A DNA stretch of 64,000 nt from CAYJEQ01 sp964371155 (GCA_964371155.1 CAYJLI010000002.1:62001-126000); one strand, 5' to 3'. Numbered from the stretch's first letter, positions 43,140 to 53,626 are shown. Notes: generated by a model not told the origin, from the letters alone. Numbers and translations: made by a program.

Positions 43140-43268
43140 ATGGGATACTATAACAATGGTGCTTGCTGGATACTTATTCTTATTCTTCTTGTTATCTGCT
43201 TCGGTGGATTGGGTGGAACAGGTTGTGGTTACAATAACTGCAACAGCTGTAACAATTGTGGCTGTTAG
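43140..43268 (+). CDS. Small Cys/Gly/Asn-rich membrane peptide
   Basis: This 42-residue peptide has a strong AAGGAGG site 8 bases before the ATG and its own terminator 18 bases after the stop, so it is a real gene although very short. Residues 9-25 are a hydrophobic helix (CWILILILLVICFGGLG) and the tail is Cys/Asn/Gly-rich (six Cys in the last 14 residues). The layout recalls small YjcZ-like sporulation or spore-coat peptides, but the Cys-rich tail differs and I cannot name a family. It is divergent from clpC. Confidence 0.7.
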   Translation: MGYYNNGACWILILILLVICFGGLGGTGCGYNNCNSCNNCGC

Positions 43269-43286
43269 TCCAAAATTTTCTACCAC

Positions 43287-43319
43287 AAAAATGAGTAATG
43301 CGGTGCATTACTCATTTTT
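43287..43319 (+). terminator. Intrinsic terminator of the small Cys-rich gene
   Basis: A perfect 15-bp stem (43287-43301 with 43305-43319) has a 3-base loop and ends in a T run. Confidence 0.88.
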
Positions 43320-43357
43320 GCTTTATTAAAGTTAGTATATATTTTTATTAATTTTTA

Positions 43358-43366
43358 TGTTATAAT
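43358..43366 (+). promoter_or_regulatory. Extended -10 element of the MATE gene
   Basis: TG-T-TATAAT forms an extended -10 about 90 bases before the MATE start. No good -35 is visible at 17 bases, which extended -10 promoters tolerate. Confidence 0.4.
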
Positions 43367-43455
43367 AACCTCAAAAGGCTAATTATATATGTTTAGGTAT
43401 TGGCTTTTCCTAAAAATCTGCTCGTGATTTTATTTGAGATACGGAGGTGCTTGAT

Positions 43456-44862
43456 TTGAAAAAAACATTCACTAATTTCTTCTCAACCGAACACATGATT
43501 GATAAAAACTTAATACAAGGTGATATACCAGCAAATAAATCCGCTTATCGAACTATGTATGATATTGCATGGCCCAGTGTTTTAGAAGCAGTACTTATTA
43601 GTATAATTGCTTCAGTAGACACCATAATGGTAGGTGGTATCGGCTCACATGCCATAGCCGCTGTAGGAATTACAGCACAACCTAAATATATTGTACTTGC
43701 AATAATACTTTCACTCAATATTGGTGTAACCGCTGTGGTATCAAGGCGTAAAGGAGAAAATAATTTTGACGGTGCTAATGCATGCTTTAAACAAGCGCTA
43801 ATTATTTGTACCGGTTTATCGACCTTGATGGCGATAGCAGGATATTTCTTTGCCGATGACATACTATCATTTGCAGGTGCGGGTGATGATATTTTAGACA
43901 TGGCTGTAAGTTATTTTAGAATTACTATGATAGGAAATGTCTTTCAGTCTTTAGCACTTACTATTAATGCGGCACAGCGTGGAATAGGTAATACAAAAAT
44001 TTCGATGCATACCAATATAGCCGCCAATGTTATAAATTTAATTTTCAATTTTTTTCTCATCAATGGAATATGGTTCTTCCCGAAACTCGGCACAAATGGT
44101 GCTGCAATAGCAACAGTAATGGGTAATGTAGTTGCTTTTGCTCTTGCTATGATATCTGTAAGTTCTCCACATGGATTTTTAAGCGTTGTAAACAAAGTAA
44201 GTTGGAAATTCAAAAAAGCTACCTTATCAACAATTGTTAAAATAAGCTCAAATGCGATGATGGAGCAAGTATTTATTCGTGTGGGTGTGTTTGTAAACAC
44301 CATGCTCATTGCAAATTTAGGGACAAGCTCACTGGCAACATATCAGATAAGCATGAATGTTTTAAGTATATGCTTTTGCGTAGGCGATGGTATAAGCATG
44401 GCATCTTCATCGCTTGCTGGACAATCTCTCGGAGCTAAAAGGCAGGATATTGCTATCGTTTATGGAAAAGTTGGTCAAAGAATAGCGCTTGTAATAGGAG
44501 TATTACTTTTTTTCCTGCTATATATTTTGAGAAATCCAATTGCAATGCTATTTACCAACGAATCAGATATAATTGCAGTTTCGGCGTATTTGATAATAAT
44601 CACTGGACTCATTGGTCCCTTTATGGCATCAAACGGTGTGTTCATGGGAGTGCTTAGAGGAGCTGGAGATGTAAAATATACCGCTGCAGTATCGCTTGTT
44701 AGCTTTGCATTAGTACGACCTGTGACAACATATCTATTTTGCTACCCAATGGGACTAGGTGTAGTTGGGGCATGGTATTCAATAGCTTTAGATCAGATAA
44801 TAAAACTTGTATTGGTAGGAATAAGATTTTATAGTGGTAAATGGACAAAAATTTCTTTGTAG
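43456..44862 (+). CDS. MATE family efflux transporter
   Basis: This 468-residue membrane protein has about twelve hydrophobic segments in two repeated halves (MatE domains). Typical phrases are WPSVLEAVLISIIASVDTIM, GIGSHAIAAVGI and the second-half DGISMASSSLAGQSLGAKR. MATE proteins export cationic drugs or toxins in exchange for Na+ or H+; the substrate is not predictable. TTG 43456 is chosen since GGAGGT lies 7 bases upstream; GTG 43447 overlaps that site. yebC follows after 56 bases. Confidence 0.93.
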   Translation: MKKTFTNFFSTEHMIDKNLIQGDIPANKSAYRTMYDIAWPSVLEAVLISIIASVDTIMVGGIGSHAIAAVGITAQPKYIVLAIILSLNIGVTAVVSRRKGENNFDGANACFKQALIICTGLSTLMAIAGYFFADDILSFAGAGDDILDMAVSYFRITMIGNVFQSLALTINAAQRGIGNTKISMHTNIAANVINLIFNFFLINGIWFFPKLGTNGAAIATVMGNVVAFALAMISVSSPHGFLSVVNKVSWKFKKATLSTIVKISSNAMMEQVFIRVGVFVNTMLIANLGTSSLATYQISMNVLSICFCVGDGISMASSSLAGQSLGAKRQDIAIVYGKVGQRIALVIGVLLFFLLYILRNPIAMLFTNESDIIAVSAYLIIITGLIGPFMASNGVFMGVLRGAGDVKYTAAVSLVSFALVRPVTTYLFCYPMGLGVVGAWYSIALDQIIKLVLVGIRFYSGKWTKISL

Positions 44863-44918
44863 ATTTTTGTTTAAAATATAATAAAGATTAATTACAAAAC
44901 TCAGGAGGCAAGCACAAT

Positions 44919-45641
44919 ATGTCAGGTCATTCAAAATGGAGTACCATCAAAAGAAAAAAAGAAAAAACAGATGGTCAAAGAGCAAAAATATTTACAAAAA
45001 TCGGTCGTGAAATCAGTGTAGCAGTAAGAGATGGAGGAGCTGACCCTGCAGCTAACAGTAAACTTCGAGATCTTATTGCTAAAGCCAAGGTTAATAATGT
45101 TCCAAACGATAATATAGATAGGGTAATAAAAAAAGCTCAGGGTGATGGTGATAAAAACACATTTGAAAGCATAATCTATGAGGGATATGGCCCGTGTGGA
45201 GTAGCGGTAATAGTATCTGCACTCACCGATAACAGAAATCGTACAGCAGGCGATTTAAGGCATTATTTTGACAAATACGGCGGTAATTTAGGTCAAAATG
45301 GTTGTGTATCTTTTATGTTTGAGGAAAAGGGACTCATTGTAATTGAATGCGGTAATATTTCTGAAGATAAAATGCTTGAAGACAGTATGGAATGTGGTGC
45401 GGAAGATTTTAAAACAGTCGAAGATGTGTATGAAGTTTATACATCAGCAACAGAATTTATTTCTGTAAGGGACGCTCTCTCAAAATTAGGTTATATTTTT
45501 ATTTCGGCAGAGCTTGCATATATTCCCTCTACATTCTCCTCAATTGCAGATGAAGAAATGATTATAAAAATGGAGAAACTCTTAGAACTTCTCGATGATA
45601 ATGACGATGTTCAAGAAGTGTGGCACAACTGGGAAGATTAG
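44919..45641 (+). CDS. yebC: YebC/PmpR family protein
   Basis: This 240-residue protein begins MSGHSKWSTIKRKKEKTD and carries NNVPNDNIDRVIKKAQG, YEGYGPCGVAVIVSALTDNRNRT and GGNLGQNGCVSFMF, all diagnostic. The family was described as a transcription regulator; newer work links YebC-type proteins to translation of difficult motifs. GGAGGC site. Between the MATE gene and a HAD gene on the same strand. Confidence 0.96.
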   Translation: MSGHSKWSTIKRKKEKTDGQRAKIFTKIGREISVAVRDGGADPAANSKLRDLIAKAKVNNVPNDNIDRVIKKAQGDGDKNTFESIIYEGYGPCGVAVIVSALTDNRNRTAGDLRHYFDKYGGNLGQNGCVSFMFEEKGLIVIECGNISEDKMLEDSMECGAEDFKTVEDVYEVYTSATEFISVRDALSKLGYIFISAELAYIPSTFSSIADEEMIIKMEKLLELLDDNDDVQEVWHNWED

Positions 45642-45673
45642 TTAATTAAAAATTTTATAAAGTTGGTGATAAG

Positions 45674-46303
45674 ATGTTAGGTGCAATTTTTGATTTAGAC
45701 GGCACTTTGGTTGATTCTTTAGGAAAATGGAGGCAGATAAATTATGACTTTTTTGATAAATTTAATATACCTCCAAATGATGAAGTAATGCATAAATTTA
45801 AGTCACTGAGTCTTGCTGATGCTGCAAAACTTGTTAGGGATTTATATAGTATTGATTGCTCGGATGATGATATTGTTCAAACATGGATTGATATGGCACA
45901 TGATATGTATACCAATCATGTTAAGCTAAAGCCCCACGCTGAAACATATCTGCGCACACTAAAGGAGCAAGGTGTTAAGCTCGGCGTTGCTACAGCTACA
46001 TACAATCATCTTGCTACTGCCTGCTTGGATGCAAACGGCATACTTGATTTATTTGATTTTGTTATTGATGTAAACACATACAATACCTCAAAACACGAGC
46101 CTGACATCTACTTCACTGCAAGTGAAATGCTTGGTGTACCGATTGAGAATTGTGTTATATTTGAAGATGCACCTTATGCAATTAAAACCGCTAATGATGC
46201 AGGATTTAAAGTAATATGCATACGTGATTTAAGTTGGGGTGATGAGCAGTCCGAGGTTATAGACTATTATGAAAAAATTATTGATTCTTACATAGAGCTT
46301 TAA
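45674..46303 (+). CDS. HAD superfamily hydrolase
   Basis: This 209-residue phosphatase or phosphomutase has motif I DLDGTLVDS near residue 7, a helical cap, motif II VATAT, motif III Lys (KHEPDIY) and motif IV FEDAPYAIKTANDAG. This pattern is that of subfamily I phosphatases such as beta-phosphoglucomutase and phosphoglycolate phosphatase; the substrate is not fixed by sequence. The GGTGAT site is 5 bases from ATG. A terminator follows. Confidence 0.9.
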   Translation: MLGAIFDLDGTLVDSLGKWRQINYDFFDKFNIPPNDEVMHKFKSLSLADAAKLVRDLYSIDCSDDDIVQTWIDMAHDMYTNHVKLKPHAETYLRTLKEQGVKLGVATATYNHLATACLDANGILDLFDFVIDVNTYNTSKHEPDIYFTASEMLGVPIENCVIFEDAPYAIKTANDAGFKVICIRDLSWGDEQSEVIDYYEKIIDSYIEL

Positions 46304-46332
46304 TTATGCTTAAATGAAAATTATATAGAATT

Positions 46333-46370
46333 AGGGTATTCTCTCTGCAATATACGGAGTGAATACCCTT
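46333..46370. terminator. Bidirectional terminator
   Basis: Stem 46333-46341 with 46361-46369 has an inner CTC/GAG stack and T/A-rich flanks. It lies between the convergent HAD and DUF1904 genes and would also end the addB-addA-DUF1904 transcript. Confidence 0.7.
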
Positions 46371-46397
46371 AATTTAATTATTTAATCTGATTTAGTG

Positions 46398-46751
46398 TTA
46401 ATAATGAACGCCATTTTCATAATAGTTATCTTTATCTATATGTGTGAAAACAACGGTAACTGTCTCTATTGTTTCCGATGCATCTCTTTTGGTGTCCATT
46501 ACAGCATCCGTTATTATTTTTGCGACTGCATCTTTTACATGCTCTCCCCTGTCAAACCATTCAACATATGCAAATACGCTATCTTTTACCACTTCCCCTT
46601 CGCAGAATAAATATCCATCTCCCATTCTGTCGGCAGAAAATGTTATCCAATCATTTGGGCATCCTATTACTTCTGCAAGTGGCAAGGTAATAGTCTTTGA
46701 AAGGTCTTTAACCTTTGATATTTCTAAACAAGTAAATCTTATATTTGGCAT
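46398..46751 (-). CDS. DUF1904 family protein
   Basis: This 117-residue protein has the start MPNIRF, the middle EVIGCPNDWITF, then EWFDRG and the C-terminal KDNYYENGVHY, which are marks of the DUF1904 family. These proteins look like tautomerase-fold enzymes, but no reaction is established. It follows addA by 25 bases and is probably the last gene of its operon; a link with recombination is not implied. Confidence 0.85.
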   Translation of the reverse strand: MPNIRFTCLEISKVKDLSKTITLPLAEVIGCPNDWITFSADRMGDGYLFCEGEVVKDSVFAYVEWFDRGEHVKDAVAKIITDAVMDTKRDASETIETVTVVFTHIDKDNYYENGVHY

Positions 46752-46776
46752 AAATTTCTCACTTTCATTCTATTTT

Positions 46777-49700
46777 TTAAATATTTATTGTGTCATCAAG
46801 ATAAAAAGAATAGATCATTGCTTCAACTTCCCCATATCCTAAAAAACTCTTTACAATCTCTTTATATAGATTAATCTGCGTACTGTATTGCTCTTTGAAA
46901 ATATCAACATTTGAAACAAAATCTGTTTTGTAATCGATAATCGTAGCTTTACCATTTTCTAAAAGTATACAATCCGCTATCCCTTGGAGTGCTACTGATG
47001 CGTTTTCTGGTATTTCATCGGTATATGCTTTTAGTCGCTTTCCTGAAATATCGGCAAAAAAACTATACTCTCTTAGCATTCCATCGGCATTCTCCATTCT
47101 ATTGTACAGTGTACTATTGAAGAATTTTTTTAGCTTTGTAATATTAAGACTCTCTGACTCTTTTTCACTTAAATAATTTTTAGATAAAAGCCTTTTAATC
47201 TCCTCATCCAAAGAAGTTGCTGCTGCACCGTAGTCTGCATACTGCATAAATTTATGCATTGCTGTACCGCGTTCTGCAGCTGTTAGTTTTTGCTCGGTTA
47301 AAAATTTAGGACGCTTAGAGAATATATCTCCCTTTTCTTCTTTATCTTTGCCAATATGTGATATTGCAAGCCCAGTAGGGAGTTTTGTCATCTCTTCATA
47401 GGGGTATTTGTAGCTTTGTCTTTTAATTATTTCTAAAAGGAGTTTTTCATCTCCTTTAAAACTAATATTTTCTACTACATCCTCGTTATCAGATTTTTTT
47501 TCTTTATTACTTAAATTTGTAATGATTATATTAAATTCTCCTACATTGCCATGTGAATCCTCACTAATAATCTCACATTCATTACGAAGAGTTATGCCAT
47601 CCTTATGATGAAGTAATGCTGATAAAATTATTTGCGCATAACTACTGCTGTTGTTTATATATCTCTCTGGTATTTTATCCTCTTTTGTAAGAGGAATTAC
47701 TGATTTAGATATTTCCGAGGTTATGTTTTTGCTTGTAGCCGTAATAATCAACTTTTCTTTTGCTCTCGTCAGTGCTACATATAAAAGCCGAAGCTCCTCA
47801 TCAAGCATTTCTTTACGATTTTTAAGCCTTATTCCAAGTAGCGGCATTGTATTGTATTTTGCACCAAGTCTTAAGTCTTTTCGTTTGCAAGCAAAACCTA
47901 AATCAGGATTAATAAGGTAGTTTTTCTTATTGTCCTCTTCATTAAATCTTTTAGTAGTGTCCGCCAAAAAAACAACTGGAAATTCAAGACCTTTAGACTT
48001 GTGTATACTCATTATTTTTACAGCTTCAAGCGTTTCATTTTTTAAACTTCCAGGAGCAAGGTCGGAGCCGTTATCAATTATTTTATTTACAAAAGAAATA
48101 AATGATGAGAGCCCCTTGTATCCATTTTTATCAAATTTTGATGCGTATTCAGAGAGAAGTCTAAGATTAACAACCTTTGCATTGCCATTTTTCATCATCC
48201 CAAATACGGATTCAGCATTTGTTAAATCATATAACATATATATTAATTCGGAAACGGGTGTAATTGCTGTATACGAGGATATTTCATCGTAAATCTTAAA
48301 GAATCTATCAATTTTTTCGGTATTTTTACCTTCTTTAAGCCTTACAAATAAAGGCTTATCTGTTTTATTTAGTGATAACCTGCCCAAATCCTTAGCAGTA
48401 TACCCAAAAAGTGGTGAAATAAGTGCATTTGTCAGTTCAATATCAAGCAGTGGATTTTCAATAATCTTAAGAAAACAAATCACACTATATACTTCCTCAG
48501 AAAATATAAATCCTTTCTCTAAATTAATAATCGAGTCAATTCCATTTCCTTTTAACGCTCGCTGATAAATATCTGACTTATTTGATGTTGAGCGAAGTAA
48601 AATAGCAATATCAGAAAATCTTAAAGGTCTATCAAGTCCTTTTTCATGCACAGTATATCCCGATGAAATCATATCGCTAATCCTCTGTGCAATATACTTT
48701 GCTTCGACTTCCCTTTTACTATCTTCATTATCTCCAGAGGCACTGTCAAGCAAAACTACTTCACACCCTACATCTTTAGCATTTGGGTAATTAGCAGCTG
48801 GAAACAATGCATCTTCTTCATTATAATCCATGCCTCCTGCTTTTTTACTCATGACTTTTGAAAATATATAATTAATTGAGTCCGTAATTTCCTTTCTGCT
48901 TCTAAAATTGTCCTGCATTATTATTTTTCCCTCTTTATCTTTTAAAGTATAGTTTGGGAAATTTTCTTTTTTGTCTAAAAAAATCTCTGGTTTAGCCTGC
49001 CTAAATCCATAGATACTCTGCTTAACATCGCCTACCATAAATAGTTTTCTACCATCATCGGTTATTGCTTTAAAAATCATATCTTGAACATAATTTGTAT
49101 CTTGATATTCATCTACCAACACCTCATAAATATCCTCGCTTAGCATTTTAGCGGTCTCAGTATATTTGTATCCACTCTCTTCCATTGTCACTAAAAGTTT
49201 AAGTGCAAGGTGTTCTAAATCGCTAAAATCAAGTAGATTTTTTTCTTTTTTTAGCTCAGAATATAGTTCATCAATCTCTATAATAGTGTCAAAAAGTGTG
49301 TTAATTAAAGGTAGTATAAACTGCATCTCTTTTTTAAATTCTTCTTTGCTACAAAAATAATGCTTATCCGCTAAATCTTTTAATAGTTTTTTTGAATCAT
49401 CCCTAAGCGATTTTACATTATTCTGAATGTGCTTATTTTCACATTTAGTGACCCTACCTAAAGTCATAAATGACAAATTACTAAGTAATTTGTGGCAAGT
49501 AGTCCAGTCAGATGCAGTAAGCGCTATTATTATATTATTTACTTGCTCTAAATCACTAAGTATTGCATTTGAATATCCTTCATGAACTTTATCATCTTTT
49601 TTAGCTTCATTTAGTGCATGGGTGAGCAGTTCTTTGATGTATTTGCAGGTAGATAGAGCATATTCAATAATCACCTTACCCCATTTGCTGTGCTGCGGGT

Positions 49701-50313
49701 TATCAGTTTGTGAATACTCCTCTTTCATTTCCTCTACCCATTTATTATAAAAAGGATAACTGCGCAGAAAGGCATACATGTCCTCAATTGTTGTAATTAG
49801 CCCATTATCATTATTACCTGACGACATAAGTTCGCTTAAATCTCTGAACCCTTCGCACAATTCTTCATATTTTTTGTTTAACACATCAAGTATTGCGCCT
49901 CTACGAATAATTTCAAGCTCCTTTTCATCTCCTATTTTAGGATTTGGTGAAAAATTAAGTGTATGGAAATTTTCCCTAATTAAATCAAAACAAAGGGAAT
50001 GCACTGTACTAATTCTTGCTTTGGGTAAATCTTGTATTTGCCTTCTAATAAATGGTGATTTACTTTGCTTATATAATTCTCCAAGTCTTTGAGAAATTCT
50101 ATGCTTCATTTCGCTTGCTGAAGCCTTAGAGAATGTGGCAAGTATCATATTTTCAAATTCGACAGGATTTTTTTCATCGGTCAGCAGTGAAACAACTCTT
50201 TCCACAAGCACAGCAGTCTTACCACTGCCAGCAGCTGCGGATACTATGACCGACATATCCCTTACTTCTATTGCTGCTTTTTGCGCCTGTGTCCAATTAA
50301 CTTTCACATTCAT
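46777..50313 (-). CDS. addA: ATP-dependent helicase/nuclease subunit AddA
   Basis: This is the UvrD-like helicase and 3'-end nuclease subunit of AddAB, the Gram-positive counterpart of RecBCD. Walker A AAAGSGKT is at 26-33; later helicase motifs include VDEYQDTN and LLYVALTRAKEKL. The C-terminal PD-(D/E)XK nuclease has ATIIDYKTDF. About 1178 residues from ATG 50313. GTG 50307 has better distance (6 bases) from the GGGGG site and is an alternative start. The gene overlaps the end of addB by 17 bases. Confidence 0.97.
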   Translation of the reverse strand: MNVKVNWTQAQKAAIEVRDMSVIVSAAAGSGKTAVLVERVVSLLTDEKNPVEFENMILATFSKASASEMKHRISQRLGELYKQSKSPFIRRQIQDLPKARISTVHSLCFDLIRENFHTLNFSPNPKIGDEKELEIIRRGAILDVLNKKYEELCEGFRDLSELMSSGNNDNGLITTIEDMYAFLRSYPFYNKWVEEMKEEYSQTDNPQHSKWGKVIIEYALSTCKYIKELLTHALNEAKKDDKVHEGYSNAILSDLEQVNNIIIALTASDWTTCHKLLSNLSFMTLGRVTKCENKHIQNNVKSLRDDSKKLLKDLADKHYFCSKEEFKKEMQFILPLINTLFDTIIEIDELYSELKKEKNLLDFSDLEHLALKLLVTMEESGYKYTETAKMLSEDIYEVLVDEYQDTNYVQDMIFKAITDDGRKLFMVGDVKQSIYGFRQAKPEIFLDKKENFPNYTLKDKEGKIIMQDNFRSRKEITDSINYIFSKVMSKKAGGMDYNEEDALFPAANYPNAKDVGCEVVLLDSASGDNEDSKREVEAKYIAQRISDMISSGYTVHEKGLDRPLRFSDIAILLRSTSNKSDIYQRALKGNGIDSIINLEKGFIFSEEVYSVICFLKIIENPLLDIELTNALISPLFGYTAKDLGRLSLNKTDKPLFVRLKEGKNTEKIDRFFKIYDEISSYTAITPVSELIYMLYDLTNAESVFGMMKNGNAKVVNLRLLSEYASKFDKNGYKGLSSFISFVNKIIDNGSDLAPGSLKNETLEAVKIMSIHKSKGLEFPVVFLADTTKRFNEEDNKKNYLINPDLGFACKRKDLRLGAKYNTMPLLGIRLKNRKEMLDEELRLLYVALTRAKEKLIITATSKNITSEISKSVIPLTKEDKIPERYINNSSSYAQIILSALLHHKDGITLRNECEIISEDSHGNVGEFNIIITNLSNKEKKSDNEDVVENISFKGDEKLLLEIIKRQSYKYPYEEMTKLPTGLAISHIGKDKEEKGDIFSKRPKFLTEQKLTAAERGTAMHKFMQYADYGAAATSLDEEIKRLLSKNYLSEKESESLNITKLKKFFNSTLYNRMENADGMLREYSFFADISGKRLKAYTDEIPENASVALQGIADCILLENGKATIIDYKTDFVSNVDIFKEQYSTQINLYKEIVKSFLGYGEVEAMIYSFYLDDTINI

Positions 50314-53300
50314 CCCCCATTTCCTTAAAAATCTCGAATCTGTCAAGCTTTGCAATCTCAACAACTTCTTTTCCGCTTTCATTTCCACACATAACGGCAA
50401 AATCACAATATGTACAGGGGTTATATCCTCCGCCCGATATTGGCAGTGCAGCCACATCCCCCTCGTATATTTTACCTCCAAGCTTTATCAAATTATTAGA
50501 TACAGCTTTATACAGCATACCAAGCTCCGCAAGCGTGGCTACTGATGATTTCTTTTCTATTTCTCCATCTTTAATCTTTGCAGGTATAAAAAGGCCCTCT
50601 CCACCTTTTTCCATGCCATAAATAATGTCTTGCTCTGCAAGGACTATCCCACTCATCTTCATTGTTTCTCGCTTTTTACTCCAAATAGCTTCATCACTCA
50701 TATCTGTATCCACTGAAATTAGAGTGTTTTTTGCAGGCATATAGAGTATTCCGGCAGGTTTAGTACTGCCTTTTATAAAATCATCATCACAAATGGCAAA
50801 TAAATATATTAGCATTTGCATATTGAGTCCGTAAAGTATGTCGCTGAGCTCAAATTTCTTACTTCCCGACTTATAGTCAATAACTCTTATGTATTTTGAC
50901 CCATCACGCTCATACATATCTATTCTGTCTACTACGCCGCTCACTGTTATTTCAGCATCATTATCAAGGGCTATTTTTAATGGCTTATAATTTTGGCCAT
51001 ATCCTATTTTCTCCTCAAAAGCAATTGGTATAAAATCACTTTGAACAAGCTCTTCTGCGAGTCTGAGCACTATTAAAGTGATGTCTTTCTCAATTTTTGT
51101 GAAAAGATATTTAAGTCTTGCTGAAAGTATCTCCAAATCGTTTATACTATTGCTTAAATATTCTTTGACAAGTGTTGATACTTCAAATTTTATATTGCTT
51201 TCAGTTAAAGAATTTAACTGACTTCCATGTGTTTTCACCATTTTTTCGAGGACATAATGAATTAAGGAGCCTACTTCAATCGGAGACAGCTCCACCCTGC
51301 GGCGTGGATTAATTTTAAGTGTATTTGATAGATAGTATTTAAAGCGACAGTTAAAAAAATTATCTATCTTTGAAGGAGAAAGCTTTAAAGTTGTTCCATA
51401 TAGCTGATGTATTAGTGTGTCATCCTCTATTTTATGGTTATATACCTTTTTAGAGCGTCGTGATAGCTCGGCAAAAGTCTCTGGATAGAGATTTTCACAT
51501 AGCCAACTGCCGAGAGGCTTTAATTTATCATCATCACTTTGCATTTCAGTAAGCACATCAAGGCCTGTTTCTTTATTCCAAATTAAATTTATTTTAGTCT
51601 GAACATCGTACTTTTGTGATATGCTACCAAATAGTTTTACAGCTTCTGCAATGATTACCGATGGTTCGAGTGTATTTCCTGAAGCATCGTTTTGAGGATA
51701 TGAAATATATAGTTTTTCACTTGCTCTTGTAATCGCATAATATGAATAGTAATTTTCATATTTTGCAATTTCGTCGACGGGTGCAGTTAAATCAACTCCC
51801 ATTTCTACAATTTTCTGACGCTCTTTATTAGTCAAAATTCCCCTCTCTTGCGGTGAAGCTGGAAATTCCCCTTCTATGCACCCTATCACGAATACAGCCT
51901 TTATCTCTCCAAGTCTAATTCTGTCAGCTGTGCCTATGATAACTTGATCTTGAGTTTGTGGAAGCTTTCCATATTCTGTTGTAGCAAGACATATGTTAAA
52001 TAGTTCAGTCAATCGTGGTAATGAGAAATTATACTCTCCGAGTATTTCAGCCATAATGTCTAAAATATAGATTACTTCTTCCCAGACTGAATTTTGCTCT
52101 TTTAAAAATGTAACCTGTTTATCAGTAGGAAGATAATTTGAAATATCAGTGAGGACTTTTTTGATATTTACTGATGTTAATAACTCATAAACCACAGCTG
52201 CAAATTTCTTAGCAGTGGCATTTTTAGTCCCCTCTTTTACTTTTAAAACTACATTATATACTTTTTCTCTTACAAGATTTATTTCATTTAAAATTTCTTC
52301 ATTGTCATTTTGAGCCTTATTAGTTATACCATCGGGATAGTTATTAAATGTATTTGCGAAATCACTCCCTTTGAGGCTCCAGACATATGCATAATTTTCA
52401 AGTCTACTAAAAGATAATGCATCGATTTCAAGCATTGGAGATTTTGCAATTTTAAGCATTGAGTCAAGTTGTGTGCTCTTTTCTGCGGCCTCAAGTACAC
52501 TTTGAATAAACATTACTATCGGCGAGGAAAATAAATCCCCAGAACGGTCTGTAAAATATGGAAGTTCATATCGCCTAAATACCCTATTTATTGCATTTTC
52601 ATAGCGGGTAAAATCCCTTGCTATCACTGCAATGTCTTTATATCTATATTCTTCTTCACAGATGAGCTCTTTTATTTTAGCTGCAACCGCAGTAATTTCA
52701 GCATATGGATCTACATATGAAGAAATAAATATATTTTCTGATTTTCTCTCGTCAGGTGTATCATCTATAAGATAATACTCTTCAAAATGAGATATATCCG
52801 ATTTTTTATGCCTATAATTTTTCTCTAATACAATTGGTGCATTGACTGCTATCATTTCATTTTTTGCTATTCTTATAAGTTTTGATGCAGTCAGAGTTGG
52901 TGCTGAAAACGACCCTAATCCCTCACTGTCATCATGGAGTGAGGGTGTGCATAGGCTAACATAAAGTTTATCGCATTGTCGAGCTATGGCTGCTATAAGT
53001 TCATACTCGGATGTTGTAAACATCATAAATGAATCAATAAAAATAGTACTCTTAGCAAACAAACTGCTACTGATAACTTTTTCAGTGGCAACGCTTATAT
53101 TGTCCTTTGGGTCGCATCCATTTTTATCCATCACATTTTGATATGCAGTATATATTAAATTTATATCCGAAAGCTTTCTTGCTAAAATATCATCTTCGCA
53201 ATTCTCAAGGGAGCTTTTAAGTATTTCAGTAGTGATACCTGCCGACTTGAAGTCTTCAATAGTATCCACCATAGAGCTAATAAATGTGCCATTTAGCGCA

Positions 53301-53626
53301 TATCCAGCGTAAATATCAAGGCGAGTTTTTAATTCTTCCACTGCAACAGCCATTGATAATTGTTTTTCAGCTTTAGACAACTCATTTCCTTTCGGAAATC
53401 CTAAATGTCTAAAAATTAAATGAGATAACGAACTAAAGCTAACTACTTTTACCTGCGCAGATGCTTTTGACCCAAGTATATTATAAAGTGCCTTTTCACT
53501 TTCAAAAGAATATTGCTCTGGCACAATATAAAATATTTTTTTGCCTTCATTTGCAGCATTTTTAGCTAAATTATTTAAATATTCTGTTTTCCCACTGCCT
53601 GCTCGTCCTAAAATCAGTTGAAGCAT
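50297..53626 (-). CDS. addB: ATP-dependent helicase/deoxyribonuclease subunit AddB
   Basis: This 1109-residue partner subunit processes the 5' strand. The N-terminal GRAGSGKT (7-14) is an intact Walker A. The C-terminal nuclease has RVIDYKSGSKKF, and the four cysteines of the 4Fe-4S clamp are visible: one in NCRFKYYLS, three in CTYCDFAVMC. Order addB-addA is standard. GGGGTG site before the ATG. Confidence 0.97.
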   Translation of the reverse strand: MLQLILGRAGSGKTEYLNNLAKNAANEGKKIFYIVPEQYSFESEKALYNILGSKASAQVKVVSFSSLSHLIFRHLGFPKGNELSKAEKQLSMAVAVEELKTRLDIYAGYALNGTFISSMVDTIEDFKSAGITTEILKSSLENCEDDILARKLSDINLIYTAYQNVMDKNGCDPKDNISVATEKVISSSLFAKSTIFIDSFMMFTTSEYELIAAIARQCDKLYVSLCTPSLHDDSEGLGSFSAPTLTASKLIRIAKNEMIAVNAPIVLEKNYRHKKSDISHFEEYYLIDDTPDERKSENIFISSYVDPYAEITAVAAKIKELICEEEYRYKDIAVIARDFTRYENAINRVFRRYELPYFTDRSGDLFSSPIVMFIQSVLEAAEKSTQLDSMLKIAKSPMLEIDALSFSRLENYAYVWSLKGSDFANTFNNYPDGITNKAQNDNEEILNEINLVREKVYNVVLKVKEGTKNATAKKFAAVVYELLTSVNIKKVLTDISNYLPTDKQVTFLKEQNSVWEEVIYILDIMAEILGEYNFSLPRLTELFNICLATTEYGKLPQTQDQVIIGTADRIRLGEIKAVFVIGCIEGEFPASPQERGILTNKERQKIVEMGVDLTAPVDEIAKYENYYSYYAITRASEKLYISYPQNDASGNTLEPSVIIAEAVKLFGSISQKYDVQTKINLIWNKETGLDVLTEMQSDDDKLKPLGSWLCENLYPETFAELSRRSKKVYNHKIEDDTLIHQLYGTTLKLSPSKIDNFFNCRFKYYLSNTLKINPRRRVELSPIEVGSLIHYVLEKMVKTHGSQLNSLTESNIKFEVSTLVKEYLSNSINDLEILSARLKYLFTKIEKDITLIVLRLAEELVQSDFIPIAFEEKIGYGQNYKPLKIALDNDAEITVSGVVDRIDMYERDGSKYIRVIDYKSGSKKFELSDILYGLNMQMLIYLFAICDDDFIKGSTKPAGILYMPAKNTLISVDTDMSDEAIWSKKRETMKMSGIVLAEQDIIYGMEKGGEGLFIPAKIKDGEIEKKSSVATLAELGMLYKAVSNNLIKLGGKIYEGDVAALPISGGGYNPCTYCDFAVMCGNESGKEVVEIAKLDRFEIFKEMGDECES

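Noticed and set aside
43062..43329. Longer reading frames on both strands over the small Cys-rich gene
   Set aside because: They lack ribosome binding sites and are shadows of the 42-residue gene and its terminator.
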